A stretch of 55,251 nucleotides of DNA, from NCBI GenBank assembly GCA_947629175.1, contig CANRCT010000021.1:1-55251 (forward strand). The letters are read 5' to 3'. Of this stretch, positions 37,121 through 46,125 are shown piece by piece. The notes below the pieces were generated by a model. It did no database searches and was not told the DNA's origin. It saw only the letters and a list, made by a program, of their open reading frames with translations. Both the position numbers and the translations under genes were made by a program. The stretch comes from an uncultured Muribaculaceae bacterium (GTDB taxonomy: Bacteria > Bacteroidota > Bacteroidia > Bacteroidales > Muribaculaceae). The number at the start of each line of letters is the position of its first letter. The stretch's first letter is position 1.

Positions 37121-37300
37121 ATGAAAGAGAAAGGAACGAAATGCGGCTGCCGCTGCAACAAGGATGTTAAGGCTACCGATAAGGAGGTCATGGAGTATCC
37201 CGGACTCGCAACCGACCGTGGACTTGACGATAAAGTCGACAAAGAGCTTGTAAAGGAAGCGACGAAGGAGCTTAACAACAATCATCACGGCAACAATTAA
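37121..37300 (+). CDS. small 59-residue protein with a CGCRC motif, unknown function
   Basis: An ATG-initiated frame of 60 codons ending in TAA. The product starts MKEKGTKCGCRCNKD, then is highly charged and probably helical (Lys/Asp/Glu rich), and ends in Asn/His. Three cysteines within five residues suggest metal or redox binding. Codon use looks like neighbouring genes, an A-rich stretch precedes the ATG, and an intrinsic terminator lies 14 bases after the stop, all favouring a real gene. I do not recognise the family. Confidence 0.6.
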   Translation: MKEKGTKCGCRCNKDVKATDKEVMEYPGLATDRGLDDKVDKELVKEATKELNNNHHGNN

Positions 37301-37313
37301 ACCGCATCAGCAT

Positions 37314-37357
37314 ACCGGCCTGATATCCGCTGCCGGCGGAGAAACAGGCCGGTTTTG
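37314..37357 (+). terminator. intrinsic terminator after the small gene
   Basis: ACCGGCCTG (37314-37322) pairs perfectly with CAGGCCGGT (37345-37353), followed by TTTTG. It closes the engB/small-gene unit. The 37358-37479 stretch beyond it shows no gene. Confidence 0.75.
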
Positions 37358-37479
37358 TATTGTCAGACGACAATATCAGAACTCCGCTGATGTGAGAGGA
37401 AGAAAGGAATTGCTGCCAAAATTTTGCTGCTCGTATAAAAAAATCAGCGGCAACTATTGCCTGAGTCAAAAATAAGTCA

Positions 37480-37487
37480 TACCTTTG
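37480..37487 (+). promoter_or_regulatory. -7 element TACCTTTG for tRNA-His
   Basis: Perfect TAnnTTTG 38 bases before the tRNA; a weak TTG lies near the -33 position. Confidence 0.55.
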
Positions 37488-37525
37488 CACCGTCGAAACC
37501 GAAACATCGGCGAAGACGCGACCAT

Positions 37526-37600
37526 GGTGAGCATAGTTCAGCTGGTTAGAATGTCGGATTGTGGTTCCGAAGGTCGTGGGTTCGAGTCCCACTGTTCACC
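37526..37600 (+). tRNA. tRNA-His (GTG anticodon)
   Basis: Cloverleaf read by eye: acceptor GTGAGCA (37527-37533) with TGTTCAC (37593-37599); D arm GTTC...GAAT; anticodon stem TCGGA/TCCGA enclosing TTGTGGT with GTG; T arm GTGGG-TTCGAGT-CCCAC. A G at 37526 can serve as the extra 5' G-1 opposite discriminator C at 37600, the hallmark of histidine tRNA. CCA is not encoded. A strong terminator follows. Confidence 0.97.
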
Positions 37601-37611
37601 CTAAGATGAGT

Positions 37612-37651
37612 TTGACGGACCCCCCCCTCGCAGGGGAGTCCGTCAATTTTT
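37612..37651 (+). terminator. strong intrinsic terminator after tRNA-His
   Basis: TTGACGGAC (37612-37620) and GTCCGTCAA (37638-37646) form a stem extended by a C-run against GGGG, followed by TTTTT. It starts 11 bases after the tRNA. Confidence 0.9.
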
Positions 37652-37700
37652 GTTTGGCTTTGTCATGTTTTTTATGTTACTTTGTAAACAAAAACGATTC

Positions 37701-39776
37701 ATGAAACTCCGCAACGTATTTTTCATTATCACATTGCTTTCCACTGCTTTCGCGGCCAGAAGCGCAACTCCGGTGGATTCTCTTGCAATGAGAGTGACCC
37801 AGGGGACTTCGGCCGGACGAATAATATTCCATGAAATTCCTGCCGAAGGGCCGGAATTCTTTGAAATCAGCGCCGATTCAGGTCGTGTAAAGATTGAAGG
37901 GAACAGCAGGGTTGCACTTGCCACCGGACTCAACTGGTATCTGAAATACGTTGCCGGCATCCATATTTCATGGAATAATCTGACGCAACCATTGCCCGAA
38001 CAGCTTCCTTTGCCTGAAGAAACCATAAGGAAAACAGCCTCGGTCCCCGATCGGTATTATCTTAATTACTGCACTTATTCCTACTCGATGCCTTTCTGGG
38101 ACGAGGACCGATGGATGAAAGAGATCGACTGGATGGCGCTGCATGGCATCAATATGCCGCTCACGATGACCGGTATCGAGACCGTTTGGCGAAATATGCT
38201 AAAAAACCTCGGTTATACCGATGAAGAGATCGGACGCTTTATAAGCGGCCCGGCATTCTTTGCCTGGTGGCAGATGAACAATCTCGAAGGGTGGGGAGGC
38301 CCGCTGCCTGACAAATGGTATGAGCGCCAGACCGATCTGCAACATAAGATCGTCGCACGCATGCGCTCACTGGGCATAGAACCGGTATATCCGGGTTATG
38401 CCGGCATGGTGCCACATGATATCCACGACAAACTCGGGTTTAAGGTTACCGACACCGGCAAATGGTGCGGGTTTGTGCGTCCGGCTTTCCTTTCGCCCGA
38501 CACGGATGAATTTCCACGCTTGGCCGACATGTATTATAAAGAGCTCGACAGCCTTTACGGAAAGGCCAGATACTATTCCATGGATCCCTTCCATGAGGGC
38601 GGCCCTGCTGAGAAGGTCGACATTCCGCTTGCCGGAAGGAGACTGAAAGAGGCCATGAAACGAGCTAATCCGGAGTCGGAATGGGTGATACAGAGCTGGG
38701 GAGGCAATCCGCGCCGCGACATGATCGACACAGTGGTGAGGGGCGACATGAAGGTGCTGGATCTTTACAGCGACAAGGACGCCAAGTGGCGTCGCCCGAA
38801 TGTGTATGGCGATCATGAATGGATCTACTGCATGCTTCTGAATTTCGGCGGCAATGTAGGCCTTCACGGACGCATGGACATGTTTGTCGAGGGATTCTAT
38901 GACGCCATGGCTGCAGATTCGCTTCACCGCCTGACCGGAGTGGGACTGACTCCCGAAGGGATAGAAAACAATCCCGTGATGTATGAACTGGCGATGGAAC
39001 TTCCATGGCGGAGCGAGCGTTTCGACACACGCGAATGGCTTAAAGATTATCTGTCGGCGCGCTACGGCCGCGAGGCCACGCCTGAAGTCATCGAGGCATG
39101 GGATGCACTGCGAAACACCGTATACAACGCTCCGGTCGACATGAAAGGACAGGGCACCCTCGAATCACTTTTCTGTGCGCGACCGTCGTGGACGCCCCGC
39201 AGCGCATCGACCTGGGGCAGCTCGGAAATGTTTTATTCTCCCGACTCCACTGCAAAGGCAGCCCGACTCATGCTTAAAGCCGCTCCCTCCTATGCCGGCA
39301 ACGCCAATTTCGCCTTTGACCTTGCGGATATCCGGCGACAGGCGAATGCCGACGAAGGCAACCGCCTGATACGGCATATGGCTGATCTTAAAGAGCGTGG
39401 ACTGACCGACAGCCTTACGGCTGCATCCGATCGTTTCCTCAGGCTCATACTGATACAGGATTCAACATTATCCGTTCAACCCGATATGTGTGTCGACACA
39501 TGGCTTGATGCGGCAGGCAATCTCGCTGGTGAAGATGCCAATGCGAGAAAACTCTACAGGCGCAATGCAGCCCAGCTCATTACAGTGTGGGGCGACAGCG
39601 TGGCTTCCAACCTCGGCGGACTGCATGACTACAGCCATAGAGAATGGAGCGGACTGCTGCGCGAACTGTATTATCAGCGCTGGAAAGCATTTTTCGACTC
39701 CGAGCTCCGCGGCGCTCCCAAGCCAGATTTTTATCTGATGGAGACTGAATGGGTCGGCAGAAGAGAAAATGACTGA
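37701..39776 (+). CDS. alpha-N-acetylglucosaminidase, GH89 (NAGLU-like)
   Basis: Exported glycosidase removing terminal alpha-GlcNAc, as found in heparan sulfate or gastric-type mucin glycans. The ATG at 37701 gives a signal peptide (MKLRNVFFIITLLSTAFAARSA); the upstream frame extension would begin at a TTG inside the terminator/promoter area. It has 691 aa, with a small N-terminal domain, then the catalytic barrel: YYLNYCTYSYSMPFWD, WMALHGINMPLTMTG, ISGPAFFAWWQMNNLEGWGG and PGYAGMVPHDI, all characteristic of GH89. The helical C-terminal domain ends shortly after METEWVG, slightly earlier than in relatives I recall. No SusC/SusD or sulfatase gene is nearby. Confidence 0.92.
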   Translation: MKLRNVFFIITLLSTAFAARSATPVDSLAMRVTQGTSAGRIIFHEIPAEGPEFFEISADSGRVKIEGNSRVALATGLNWYLKYVAGIHISWNNLTQPLPEQLPLPEETIRKTASVPDRYYLNYCTYSYSMPFWDEDRWMKEIDWMALHGINMPLTMTGIETVWRNMLKNLGYTDEEIGRFISGPAFFAWWQMNNLEGWGGPLPDKWYERQTDLQHKIVARMRSLGIEPVYPGYAGMVPHDIHDKLGFKVTDTGKWCGFVRPAFLSPDTDEFPRLADMYYKELDSLYGKARYYSMDPFHEGGPAEKVDIPLAGRRLKEAMKRANPESEWVIQSWGGNPRRDMIDTVVRGDMKVLDLYSDKDAKWRRPNVYGDHEWIYCMLLNFGGNVGLHGRMDMFVEGFYDAMAADSLHRLTGVGLTPEGIENNPVMYELAMELPWRSERFDTREWLKDYLSARYGREATPEVIEAWDALRNTVYNAPVDMKGQGTLESLFCARPSWTPRSASTWGSSEMFYSPDSTAKAARLMLKAAPSYAGNANFAFDLADIRRQANADEGNRLIRHMADLKERGLTDSLTAASDRFLRLILIQDSTLSVQPDMCVDTWLDAAGNLAGEDANARKLYRRNAAQLITVWGDSVASNLGGLHDYSHREWSGLLRELYYQRWKAFFDSELRGAPKPDFYLMETEWVGRREND

Positions 39777-39814
39777 AACTGTTATAAACCTTAATTTGCA
39801 CTATATCTGGAAAT

Positions 39815-40711
39815 ATGAATAAGCCAAAAGTATATTTTTGCAAAAGGATCAATGCCGAGAATCTCGTGAGAATATATGAAATGCTCGGACGCAAGGCGCA
39901 TGGCAATGTAGCCATAAAGCTGTCAACCGGCGAAGGTGGAAATCCGAATCACCTGAGTGTCGACGTGATCAAGAAGCTTGTGGGACTCGTCGACGGCACT
40001 ATCGTGGAGTGCAACACCGCTTACGACGGCTCGCGGAACACTACTGCCGAACACCTTCAGACAGCCGCCGAGCATGGATTCACAGCCATTGCTCCGGTGG
40101 ATATCATGGATGCCGAAGGTGAAATATCACTTCCGGTGAAGCACGGACGTCATCTCAAAGAGAATTTTGTCGGCAAGAATTGGGAGAACTATGATTTCAC
40201 AATGGTGCTCTCGCACTTCAAAGGACATCCTATGGCCGGTTTCGGCGGAGCGCTGAAAAACGTCGCCATCGGCATGGCATCGTCGGCAGGCAAAGCATGG
40301 ATACATACCGCTGGAAGTTCCAGAGATATCCCGGTTGACTGGGCCAATGTGCCGCCTCAGACCGACTTTCTTGAATCAATGGCCGAAGCTTGTGAATCGG
40401 TGTTTGAAAAGGCCGGCGAAAACATCCTTTTCATCAGTGTGGCCAACAATCTGTCGGTCGACTGCGACTGTGTGGCCGAACCGGCGCCCATAGAGATGAG
40501 AGATCTCGGCATATTGGCGTCGCTCGATCCCGTTGCTCTCGACAGAGCCTGCGTCGACATGGTATATAATGCCGATGACGAAGGTAAAGCGCATCTGATA
40601 GAACGCATTGAACAGCAACAGGCCACGCATCTGCTTGATTACGCGGAGGAGCTTGGACTCGGATGTCAGGACTATGAGCTAATAAGAATAGATGACGAGC
40701 CGGAAGCTTGA
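39815..40711 (+). CDS. DUF362 domain protein
   Basis: A 298-aa protein of the DUF362 family, function not established. SHFKGHPMAGFGGALKNVAIGM (quoted in part: FKGHPMAGFGGALKNVAIG, about residues 135-153) is the family core. Unlike many members it has no appended 2[4Fe-4S] ferredoxin domain, although cysteines occur, including CDC near residue 212. No signal peptide. The stop overlaps the next kinase-like gene by 20 nt, suggesting coupled expression. Confidence 0.85.
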   Translation: MNKPKVYFCKRINAENLVRIYEMLGRKAHGNVAIKLSTGEGGNPNHLSVDVIKKLVGLVDGTIVECNTAYDGSRNTTAEHLQTAAEHGFTAIAPVDIMDAEGEISLPVKHGRHLKENFVGKNWENYDFTMVLSHFKGHPMAGFGGALKNVAIGMASSAGKAWIHTAGSSRDIPVDWANVPPQTDFLESMAEACESVFEKAGENILFISVANNLSVDCDCVAEPAPIEMRDLGILASLDPVALDRACVDMVYNADDEGKAHLIERIEQQQATHLLDYAEELGLGCQDYELIRIDDEPEA

Positions 40712-41213
40712 CGAAATAGCCCTGAGGTATCGTGTGGTTGCGATGTGTGGCGTGAGCGGATCAGGGAAAACCTATTGCGCGCGTCAGCTTGTCAGTCAGG
40801 GATTCATGCGCCTTTCGTCGGATGAAATCATATGGCAGAGATATGGCGATGAATTCCCCGCTCTTGACCCGGAAATCCGTCAGCAGGCGTTTAAGTGGGC
40901 GGCCGAAGAGATAGACAAACTCACTGCCGCTCTTATCTCAAACGGCGAGCGGATAGTCGTAGACTCTACCATGTGCAAGCGACAGAGACGCGAAGCTTTC
41001 CGGAACATATGCCGGGCTAAAGGCGTCGAACCATTGTTTGTATATCTCAAGACTCCTCTTGATAGCATTATCCGACGCATGGGCGAACGCAAGGGGATCG
41101 GCCCCGATGACCAGATCGTCAGCGAACAGCAGCTCCGTTTATTCTATTCCGGCTTTCAGGCGCCTGAAGAAGGGGCCCCTGACGTCATCACTATCGAAGA
41201 ATCCGACAGGTAA
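40692..41213 (+). CDS. AAA_33/polynucleotide-kinase-like P-loop kinase
   Basis: A 173-aa small-molecule or nucleic-acid kinase-like ATPase: VVAMCGVSGSGKTYCAR (Walker A, about residues 15-31), LSSDEIIWQRYG with the acceptor-binding Asp, IVVDSTMCKRQRREAFRNI and a lid region with Arg residues. The pattern resembles the zeta-toxin/T4 PNK-like group, but no antitoxin is present and the upstream partner is DUF362, so a toxin role is not supported. Starts inside the DUF362 gene (20-nt overlap). Confidence 0.75.
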   Translation: MTSRKLDEIALRYRVVAMCGVSGSGKTYCARQLVSQGFMRLSSDEIIWQRYGDEFPALDPEIRQQAFKWAAEEIDKLTAALISNGERIVVDSTMCKRQRREAFRNICRAKGVEPLFVYLKTPLDSIIRRMGERKGIGPDDQIVSEQQLRLFYSGFQAPEEGAPDVITIEESDR

Positions 41214-41243
41214 AACAGTCGGTAAATACTTCATACAATATTT

Positions 41244-41273
41244 ACGGCGGCATAATGGATGTTATGCCGCCGT
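41244..41273. terminator. bidirectional terminator hairpin
   Basis: ACGGCGGCATAA (41244-41255), loop TGGATG, and TTATGCCGCCGT (41262-41273) form a perfect 12-bp stem between the converging kinase-like gene and prfC. Short T-rich sequence lies on both sides. Confidence 0.8.
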
Positions 41274-41305
41274 GATTTGTCATATGAGAATCCGTAGCTG
41301 CGGTA

Positions 41306-42886
41306 TCAGAATTCAGACGAGAAGAAGAACTGAATCTTCGGGAAATCATTCTGTGCCATCTGGAGGACGTAGGATGAATCGGCAAGAAACACGTCGCGTC
41401 CCTCCCGGTCTGTGGCCATGAACTGGTGCTTGCGACGTTTGAACGCTTCCAGAGCATCCTGATCGTCGCTCTTGATCCAGCACGCCTTATATAGCGATAT
41501 CGGTTCCCAGCGGCATTGTGCGCCATATTCATGGAGAAGACGGTATTGTATTACCTCAAACTGAAGCTGACCGACAGTACCGATGATCTTGCGTCCATTG
41601 AACTGGTTGGTAAACAGCTGAGCCACACCCTCGTCCATGAGCTGCTGTATGCCCTTGTCGAGTTGCTTCGACTTCATGGGATCAGTGTTCTCGATATACT
41701 TGAACATTTCGGGCGAGAAACTCGGCAACCCTTTGAAATGCAGTTCTTCCGATGTAGTAAGCGTATCACCGATCTTGAAATTGCCGGTATCCGGAATGCC
41801 CACAATATCGCCGGGATAGGCTTCATCTACGATACTCTTTTTCTGGGCCATAAAGGCAGTGGGAGCGGCAAACTTCAGAGTTTTGCCCGACCGGACATGA
41901 CGGTATGGAGCGTTGCGCTCAAACTTTCCGGAGCAGACCTTTACAAAAGCTATACATGAACGGTGGTTGGGATCCATATTTGCATGGATCTTGAATACGA
42001 ATCCTGAAAAGGCCTCTTCCTCAGGGCTGACCTTACGTTCAACGGCCTCGATGGGGCGGGGCGAAGGAGCGATTTTCACAAAACAGTCGAGCAGCTCCTT
42101 GACTCCAAATGTGTTAAGGGCAGATCCGAAAAACACCGGAGCGACTTTCCCTGCGAGATATTCCTTTGGATCGAATTCAGGATAAACGCCCTCGATAAGT
42201 TCAAGATCCTCGCGCAGTTTTGATGCGTCAGTCTCACCGACAGCACCGTCAATGCGCGGGTCGTCGACACTGTCGATCTCCACACGCTCGGTCACTTTCT
42301 GTTTGTCGGGTGTGAAAAGATCAAGAGAATGCTCGTGGATGTTGTATACTCCCTTGAACTTCGCGCCAATATTTATCGGCCAGCTAAGGGGACGGACGGC
42401 GATATGCAGCTCCTGCTCAAGTTCATCGAGAATATCAAACGGATCGCGTCCCTCACGGTCAAGCTTGTTGACAAAAATGATCACCGGGGTGTTGCGCATA
42501 CGGCACACTTCCATCAGTTTGCGTGTCTGCTGCTCGACACCCTTGGCTACGTCTACAACTATGATCACACTGTCTACTGCCGTGAGAGTGCGATAAGTGT
42601 CTTCGGCAAAATCCTGGTGGCCCGGGGTATCGAGAATATTGATCTTGTAGCCGTCGTATTCAAAACCCATCACGGAAGTGGCCACAGAGATACCCCTCTG
42701 TTTTTCGATCTCCATCCAGTCGCTCGTGGCCGTCTTTTTGATCTTGTTGGATTTAACGGCTCCGGCTATATGTATAGCACCTCCGAAGAGAAGCAGTTTC
42801 TCAGTGAGAGTAGTCTTGCCCGCATCGGGGTGGGATATGATCGCAAACGTGCGTCGGCGACTTATTTCGTCGGTCAGTTGTGACAT
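41306..42886 (-). CDS. prfC: peptide chain release factor 3
   Basis: Translational GTPase that recycles RF1/RF2 after termination. It has 526 aa. [20 protein letters not shown] (about residues 17-36) is the P-loop with the RF3-type continuation, DTPGHQDF is G3 and NKLDREG is G4. The C-terminal RF3 domain is complete. The gene has its own promoter at 42917-42924. Confidence 0.96.
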   Translation of the reverse strand: MSQLTDEISRRRTFAIISHPDAGKTTLTEKLLLFGGAIHIAGAVKSNKIKKTATSDWMEIEKQRGISVATSVMGFEYDGYKINILDTPGHQDFAEDTYRTLTAVDSVIIVVDVAKGVEQQTRKLMEVCRMRNTPVIIFVNKLDREGRDPFDILDELEQELHIAVRPLSWPINIGAKFKGVYNIHEHSLDLFTPDKQKVTERVEIDSVDDPRIDGAVGETDASKLREDLELIEGVYPEFDPKEYLAGKVAPVFFGSALNTFGVKELLDCFVKIAPSPRPIEAVERKVSPEEEAFSGFVFKIHANMDPNHRSCIAFVKVCSGKFERNAPYRHVRSGKTLKFAAPTAFMAQKKSIVDEAYPGDIVGIPDTGNFKIGDTLTTSEELHFKGLPSFSPEMFKYIENTDPMKSKQLDKGIQQLMDEGVAQLFTNQFNGRKIIGTVGQLQFEVIQYRLLHEYGAQCRWEPISLYKACWIKSDDQDALEAFKRRKHQFMATDREGRDVFLADSSYVLQMAQNDFPKIQFFFSSEF

Positions 42887-42916
42887 TGATTAATGGATTT
42901 TTGCTTTTTCGGAGTG

Positions 42917-42924
42917 CAAAGTTA
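42917..42924 (-). promoter_or_regulatory. -7 element TAACTTTG for prfC
   Basis: On the minus strand TAACTTTG (42924 down to 42917) lies 31 bases before the prfC start. It is divergent from the methyltransferase promoter 24 bases away. Confidence 0.6.
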
Positions 42925-42947
42925 CGGAGTTTTTCGTGATTTTGCAG

Positions 42948-42955
42948 TAATTTTG
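42948..42955 (+). promoter_or_regulatory. -7 element TAATTTTG for the SpoU methyltransferase gene
   Basis: A perfect TAnnTTTG element 19 bases before the ATG at 42975, back to back with the prfC promoter. Confidence 0.6.
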
Positions 42956-42974
42956 CGGAATAAAGATACCCTAT

Positions 42975-43739
42975 ATGCAACTTACCAACCAGATGAGGAA
43001 GTTCGTCGCGACGCTCGACGATGCCCGTGTGCGACGTGATTCCGGTCTCTTCAAAGCCGAAGGGCAGAAGTGCGTGGCTGACACATTCGGTTATTTCCCG
43101 CTACATAGCCTCTATGCCACTTCGGCATGGATTGAAGAGCACCGGGAATTGTCATCACGAGCCGGAGAGTCACTGGCGGCAGTCACACGCCGCGACCTCG
43201 AACGGATGAGCCATCTCTCCACTCCCCCGCAGGTAATAGCCGTCTATGAAATGCCTGAGGAACGGCTGCCTGAAAATATCGGACGCGAAGGTCTCGCCCT
43301 CGCTCTCGACAGCATTCAGGATCCGGGCAATATGGGAACGATAGTGCGTCTGGCTGACTGGTTCGGAATAGATACGGTAGTATGCTCGACAGACTCGGCC
43401 GATCCATATTCACCGAAAGCGATAATGGCAAGCATGGGATCAATCTCAAGGGTCAGACCGGTAAGAACCGATCTCGCAGCTCTATTGCGGTCATCAGGAG
43501 CAACAATCTGCGGGACGTTTCTTGACGGAGCCGACATCTTCAGCAGCAGCGTGCCAAGCACTGGTATCATTGTTATGGGCAGCGAGGGCCACGGCATATC
43601 TGAGGAGATCAGCTCGCTGGTCGACATGCGGCTTAAAATACCTCCCTTTCCTCCCACTCGACATGGCGCCGAATCTCTGAATGTCGGCATGGCCACAGCT
43701 ATTATCCTGGCGGAATTCCGCCGCCGTCAGATGAGTTAA
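42975..43739 (+). CDS. TrmH/SpoU-family RNA 2'-O-methyltransferase
   Basis: A 254-aa knotted (SPOUT) methyltransferase. An N-terminal substrate-binding domain (about 1-95) is followed by the SPOU motifs: LDSIQDPGNMGTIVRLADWFG (motif 1, quoted here as DSIQDPGNMGTIVR), IVMGSEGHGIS (motif 2) and AESLNVGMATAIIL (motif 3). It most resembles RlmB/TsnR-type rRNA enzymes; the exact nucleotide is not deducible. The radA gene follows after 10 bases, likely one operon. Confidence 0.9.
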   Translation: MQLTNQMRKFVATLDDARVRRDSGLFKAEGQKCVADTFGYFPLHSLYATSAWIEEHRELSSRAGESLAAVTRRDLERMSHLSTPPQVIAVYEMPEERLPENIGREGLALALDSIQDPGNMGTIVRLADWFGIDTVVCSTDSADPYSPKAIMASMGSISRVRPVRTDLAALLRSSGATICGTFLDGADIFSSSVPSTGIIVMGSEGHGISEEISSLVDMRLKIPPFPPTRHGAESLNVGMATAIILAEFRRRQMS

Positions 43740-43749
43740 ATCCGTTGAT

Positions 43750-45117
43750 ATGGCAAAGATCAAGACAGTATGGGTATGCAGCGCATGCGGCAACGATTTT
43801 CCCAAATGGGAAGGGCGCTGCAGCGCATGCGGCGCCTGGAATACTCTGGTAGAGGAGAAAGTGGCAGTAGAAAACGCTTCCAGATCAAAAGGAGGATTGT
43901 CATCGCGTCAGAAAGCGAAACCTCTGCGTGTGTCGGAGATAGAGACTTCCGACGCACCACGCATCCGCATGCCGAGCAAAGAACTCAACCGGGTGCTCGG
44001 AGGGGGCCTCGTGCCCGGATCAATGGTGCTTATAGGCGGCGAACCCGGAATAGGCAAATCCACACTCGTGCTGCAGAACACTCTTTCCATACAGTCGCGA
44101 AAAGTGCTGTATGTATCGGGAGAGGAGAGCGCCATGCAGATCAAGATGCGTGCAGAGAGGCTCGGACGTCAGAGCGAAACGGTATATATCGTATGCGATA
44201 CATCGCTTGAAAACATTTTTGAGCACATCGAGAATGTGGATCCCGGTCTCATTGTCATTGATTCCATTCAGACCATCGCATCCGAGGAACTTGAATCGCC
44301 GGCCGGAAGTGTCGGGCAGGTGCGTGAATGTTCTGCCCGACTGCTGCGTTATGCAAAGGAGAGCGGCGTGCCGGTAATTGTGATAGGCCATATCACCAAA
44401 GAGGGGAATATTGCCGGCCCGAAAGTGCTGGAACATATCGTCGACACGGTGCTCCAGTTTGAAGGCGACAGGCATTATCTCTACCGCCTGCTGAGATCAA
44501 TCAAAAACCGTTTCGGAAGCACATCGGAGCTCGGTATCTACGAAATGGTGCGCACAGGCCTGCGGGAGGTCACGAATCCGTCGGAAATATTGCTGTCACA
44601 GACCGACGACCATCTTTCGGGCACAGCAATAGGAGTGACGATGGAGGGCATACGGCCTCTGATGATCGAAGTGCAGGCGCTGGTCAGCACAGCTGCCTAC
44701 GGCACCCCGCAGCGGTCGGTCACAGGCTTCGATGCCAAGCGTATGAACATGCTCCTGGCTGTGCTTGAGAAGCGTGTCGGATTCAAACTCGCGCAAAAGG
44801 ACGTGTTCCTGAACATCGCCGGAGGCATGAAAGTCAACGATCCGGCCCTGGATCTTGCCGTGATAAGCGCCATATTGTCGAGCAACGTAGATATGGTCGT
44901 GCCGCGCACCATATGCATGGCCGGAGAGGTAGGGCTGACAGGCGAGATACGTCCCGTCACCAGAGTGGAGCAGCGTATTCAGGAGGCCGAGAAGCTCGGA
45001 ATGGAGCAGATCATCATTCCCCGCAGCAATGTGAAAGGCATGGATCTCGGGTCGCTCAGCATAAAGATCACTGAAGTCAGCAAGGTGGAGGAAGCTTTCC
45101 GCATGCTGTTCTCCTGA
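43750..45117 (+). CDS. radA: DNA repair protein RadA (Sms)
   Basis: Hexameric helicase that extends D-loops during recombination. It has 455 aa: zinc finger CSACGNDF...CSACGAW (about residues 10-30), Walker A GGEPGIGKSTL (about 96), the RadA-specific KNRFGSTSELGIYEM (about 252-266), and a C-terminal Lon-like domain. It sits between the SpoU methyltransferase and a DMT transporter with short gaps. Confidence 0.96.
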   Translation: MAKIKTVWVCSACGNDFPKWEGRCSACGAWNTLVEEKVAVENASRSKGGLSSRQKAKPLRVSEIETSDAPRIRMPSKELNRVLGGGLVPGSMVLIGGEPGIGKSTLVLQNTLSIQSRKVLYVSGEESAMQIKMRAERLGRQSETVYIVCDTSLENIFEHIENVDPGLIVIDSIQTIASEELESPAGSVGQVRECSARLLRYAKESGVPVIVIGHITKEGNIAGPKVLEHIVDTVLQFEGDRHYLYRLLRSIKNRFGSTSELGIYEMVRTGLREVTNPSEILLSQTDDHLSGTAIGVTMEGIRPLMIEVQALVSTAAYGTPQRSVTGFDAKRMNMLLAVLEKRVGFKLAQKDVFLNIAGGMKVNDPALDLAVISAILSSNVDMVVPRTICMAGEVGLTGEIRPVTRVEQRIQEAEKLGMEQIIIPRSNVKGMDLGSLSIKITEVSKVEEAFRMLFS

Positions 45118-45129
45118 CGATGTCGCATC

Positions 45130-46008
45130 ATGTGGGTTGCTCTGGCTCTGATATCGGCTGCATGCCTGGGATTCTATGACGTGATGAAGAAACTGTCGGT
45201 ACGTGACAACGACGTGCTGACAGTGCTTATGCTCAATACCGTTTTCGGCGCACTGCTCATGTCGCCGGTACTTGTCGGCACTATGACAGCAGGGGATTGC
45301 TCGATAATGACGGCTTCAGATCATGCCATGATTGTAGTGAAATCATTCATCGTGCTCGGTTCATGGATCTTAGGATATTTTGCCATAAAACATCTGCCAA
45401 TGACTATCCAGGGCCCCATCAATGCGTCGAGGCCAGTCATGGTGCTTGTCGGAGCGGTAGCGATCTATGGCGAACACCTGAATCTGCTGCAATGGTGCGG
45501 CATATCGATCGGTTTCTTCTCTCTGTATATGATATCCCGCATCAGCGCCGGCGAAGGCATTACTCTCCGCAACAGCCGATGGCTCTGGATGGCCGTCGGA
45601 GCGGCGGTGCTGGGGGCGGCGAGTGCGCTGTACGACAAGTTCCTTCTCCGTCATTTCCGCCCTCTCGACGTTCAGGCCTGGTATTCCTTCTATCAGTGCA
45701 TAATCATGTCGTGTGCGCTTGCGATTGTCAGAAAGTTGTCGTCATCACGACCTCACCGTTTTTCATGGAGGTGGACAATACCGTTGATTTCCGTTTCCCT
45801 TACGGTTGCTGACCTTGCTTATTTCTATTCGCTGTCGCTTGAAGGCGCCATGATATCCATCGTATCCATGATACGACGCGGAAGCGTGGTGATCCCGTTC
45901 ATATTCGGAGCAGTAGTGCTGCATGAAAAGAATTTCAAGGCTAAAGCGGCCGATCTCTGCATACTGCTGATCAGTCTCGGACTGCTGGTGCTCGGTTCGG
46001 CACTCTGA
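45130..46008 (+). CDS. EamA/DMT-family transporter
   Basis: A 292-aa inner-membrane protein with about ten hydrophobic helices and two EamA repeats, the second beginning near residue 155 (WLWMAVGAAVLGAASALYDK). Substrate unknown; relatives export amino acids, nucleosides or sugars-phosphates. It starts 12 bases after radA. Confidence 0.85.
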   Translation: MWVALALISAACLGFYDVMKKLSVRDNDVLTVLMLNTVFGALLMSPVLVGTMTAGDCSIMTASDHAMIVVKSFIVLGSWILGYFAIKHLPMTIQGPINASRPVMVLVGAVAIYGEHLNLLQWCGISIGFFSLYMISRISAGEGITLRNSRWLWMAVGAAVLGAASALYDKFLLRHFRPLDVQAWYSFYQCIIMSCALAIVRKLSSSRPHRFSWRWTIPLISVSLTVADLAYFYSLSLEGAMISIVSMIRRGSVVIPFIFGAVVLHEKNFKAKAADLCILLISLGLLVLGSAL

Positions 46009-46070
46009 TGATTCATTGATGGAGAAACGATGGAAAAACGGCGGGAATTACGTTTTTTTTACCCTTACTG

Positions 46071-46103
46071 TTTGATATTGCTCATTCTAATGAATTATCT
46101 TTG
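46071..46103 (+). promoter_or_regulatory. promoter of the TPR protein gene (decides the start)
   Basis: TTTG at 46071-46074 and TATCTTTG at 46096-46103 match both boxes with 21 bases between. They fall inside the upstream part of the longest open frame, so the start at 46126 is favoured. Confidence 0.75.
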
Positions 46104-46125
46104 CAGTTCAGAGAAATATCGACCA

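Noticed and set aside
37526-37651. tRNA-His as an integration (att) site for a mobile element
   Set aside because: No integrase and no second copy of the tRNA 3' end noticed downstream; neighbouring genes are not phage-like.
40692-41213. Zeta-toxin of a toxin-antitoxin pair
   Set aside because: No epsilon-like antitoxin next to it; the partner is a DUF362 protein, and the fold is shared by many harmless kinases.
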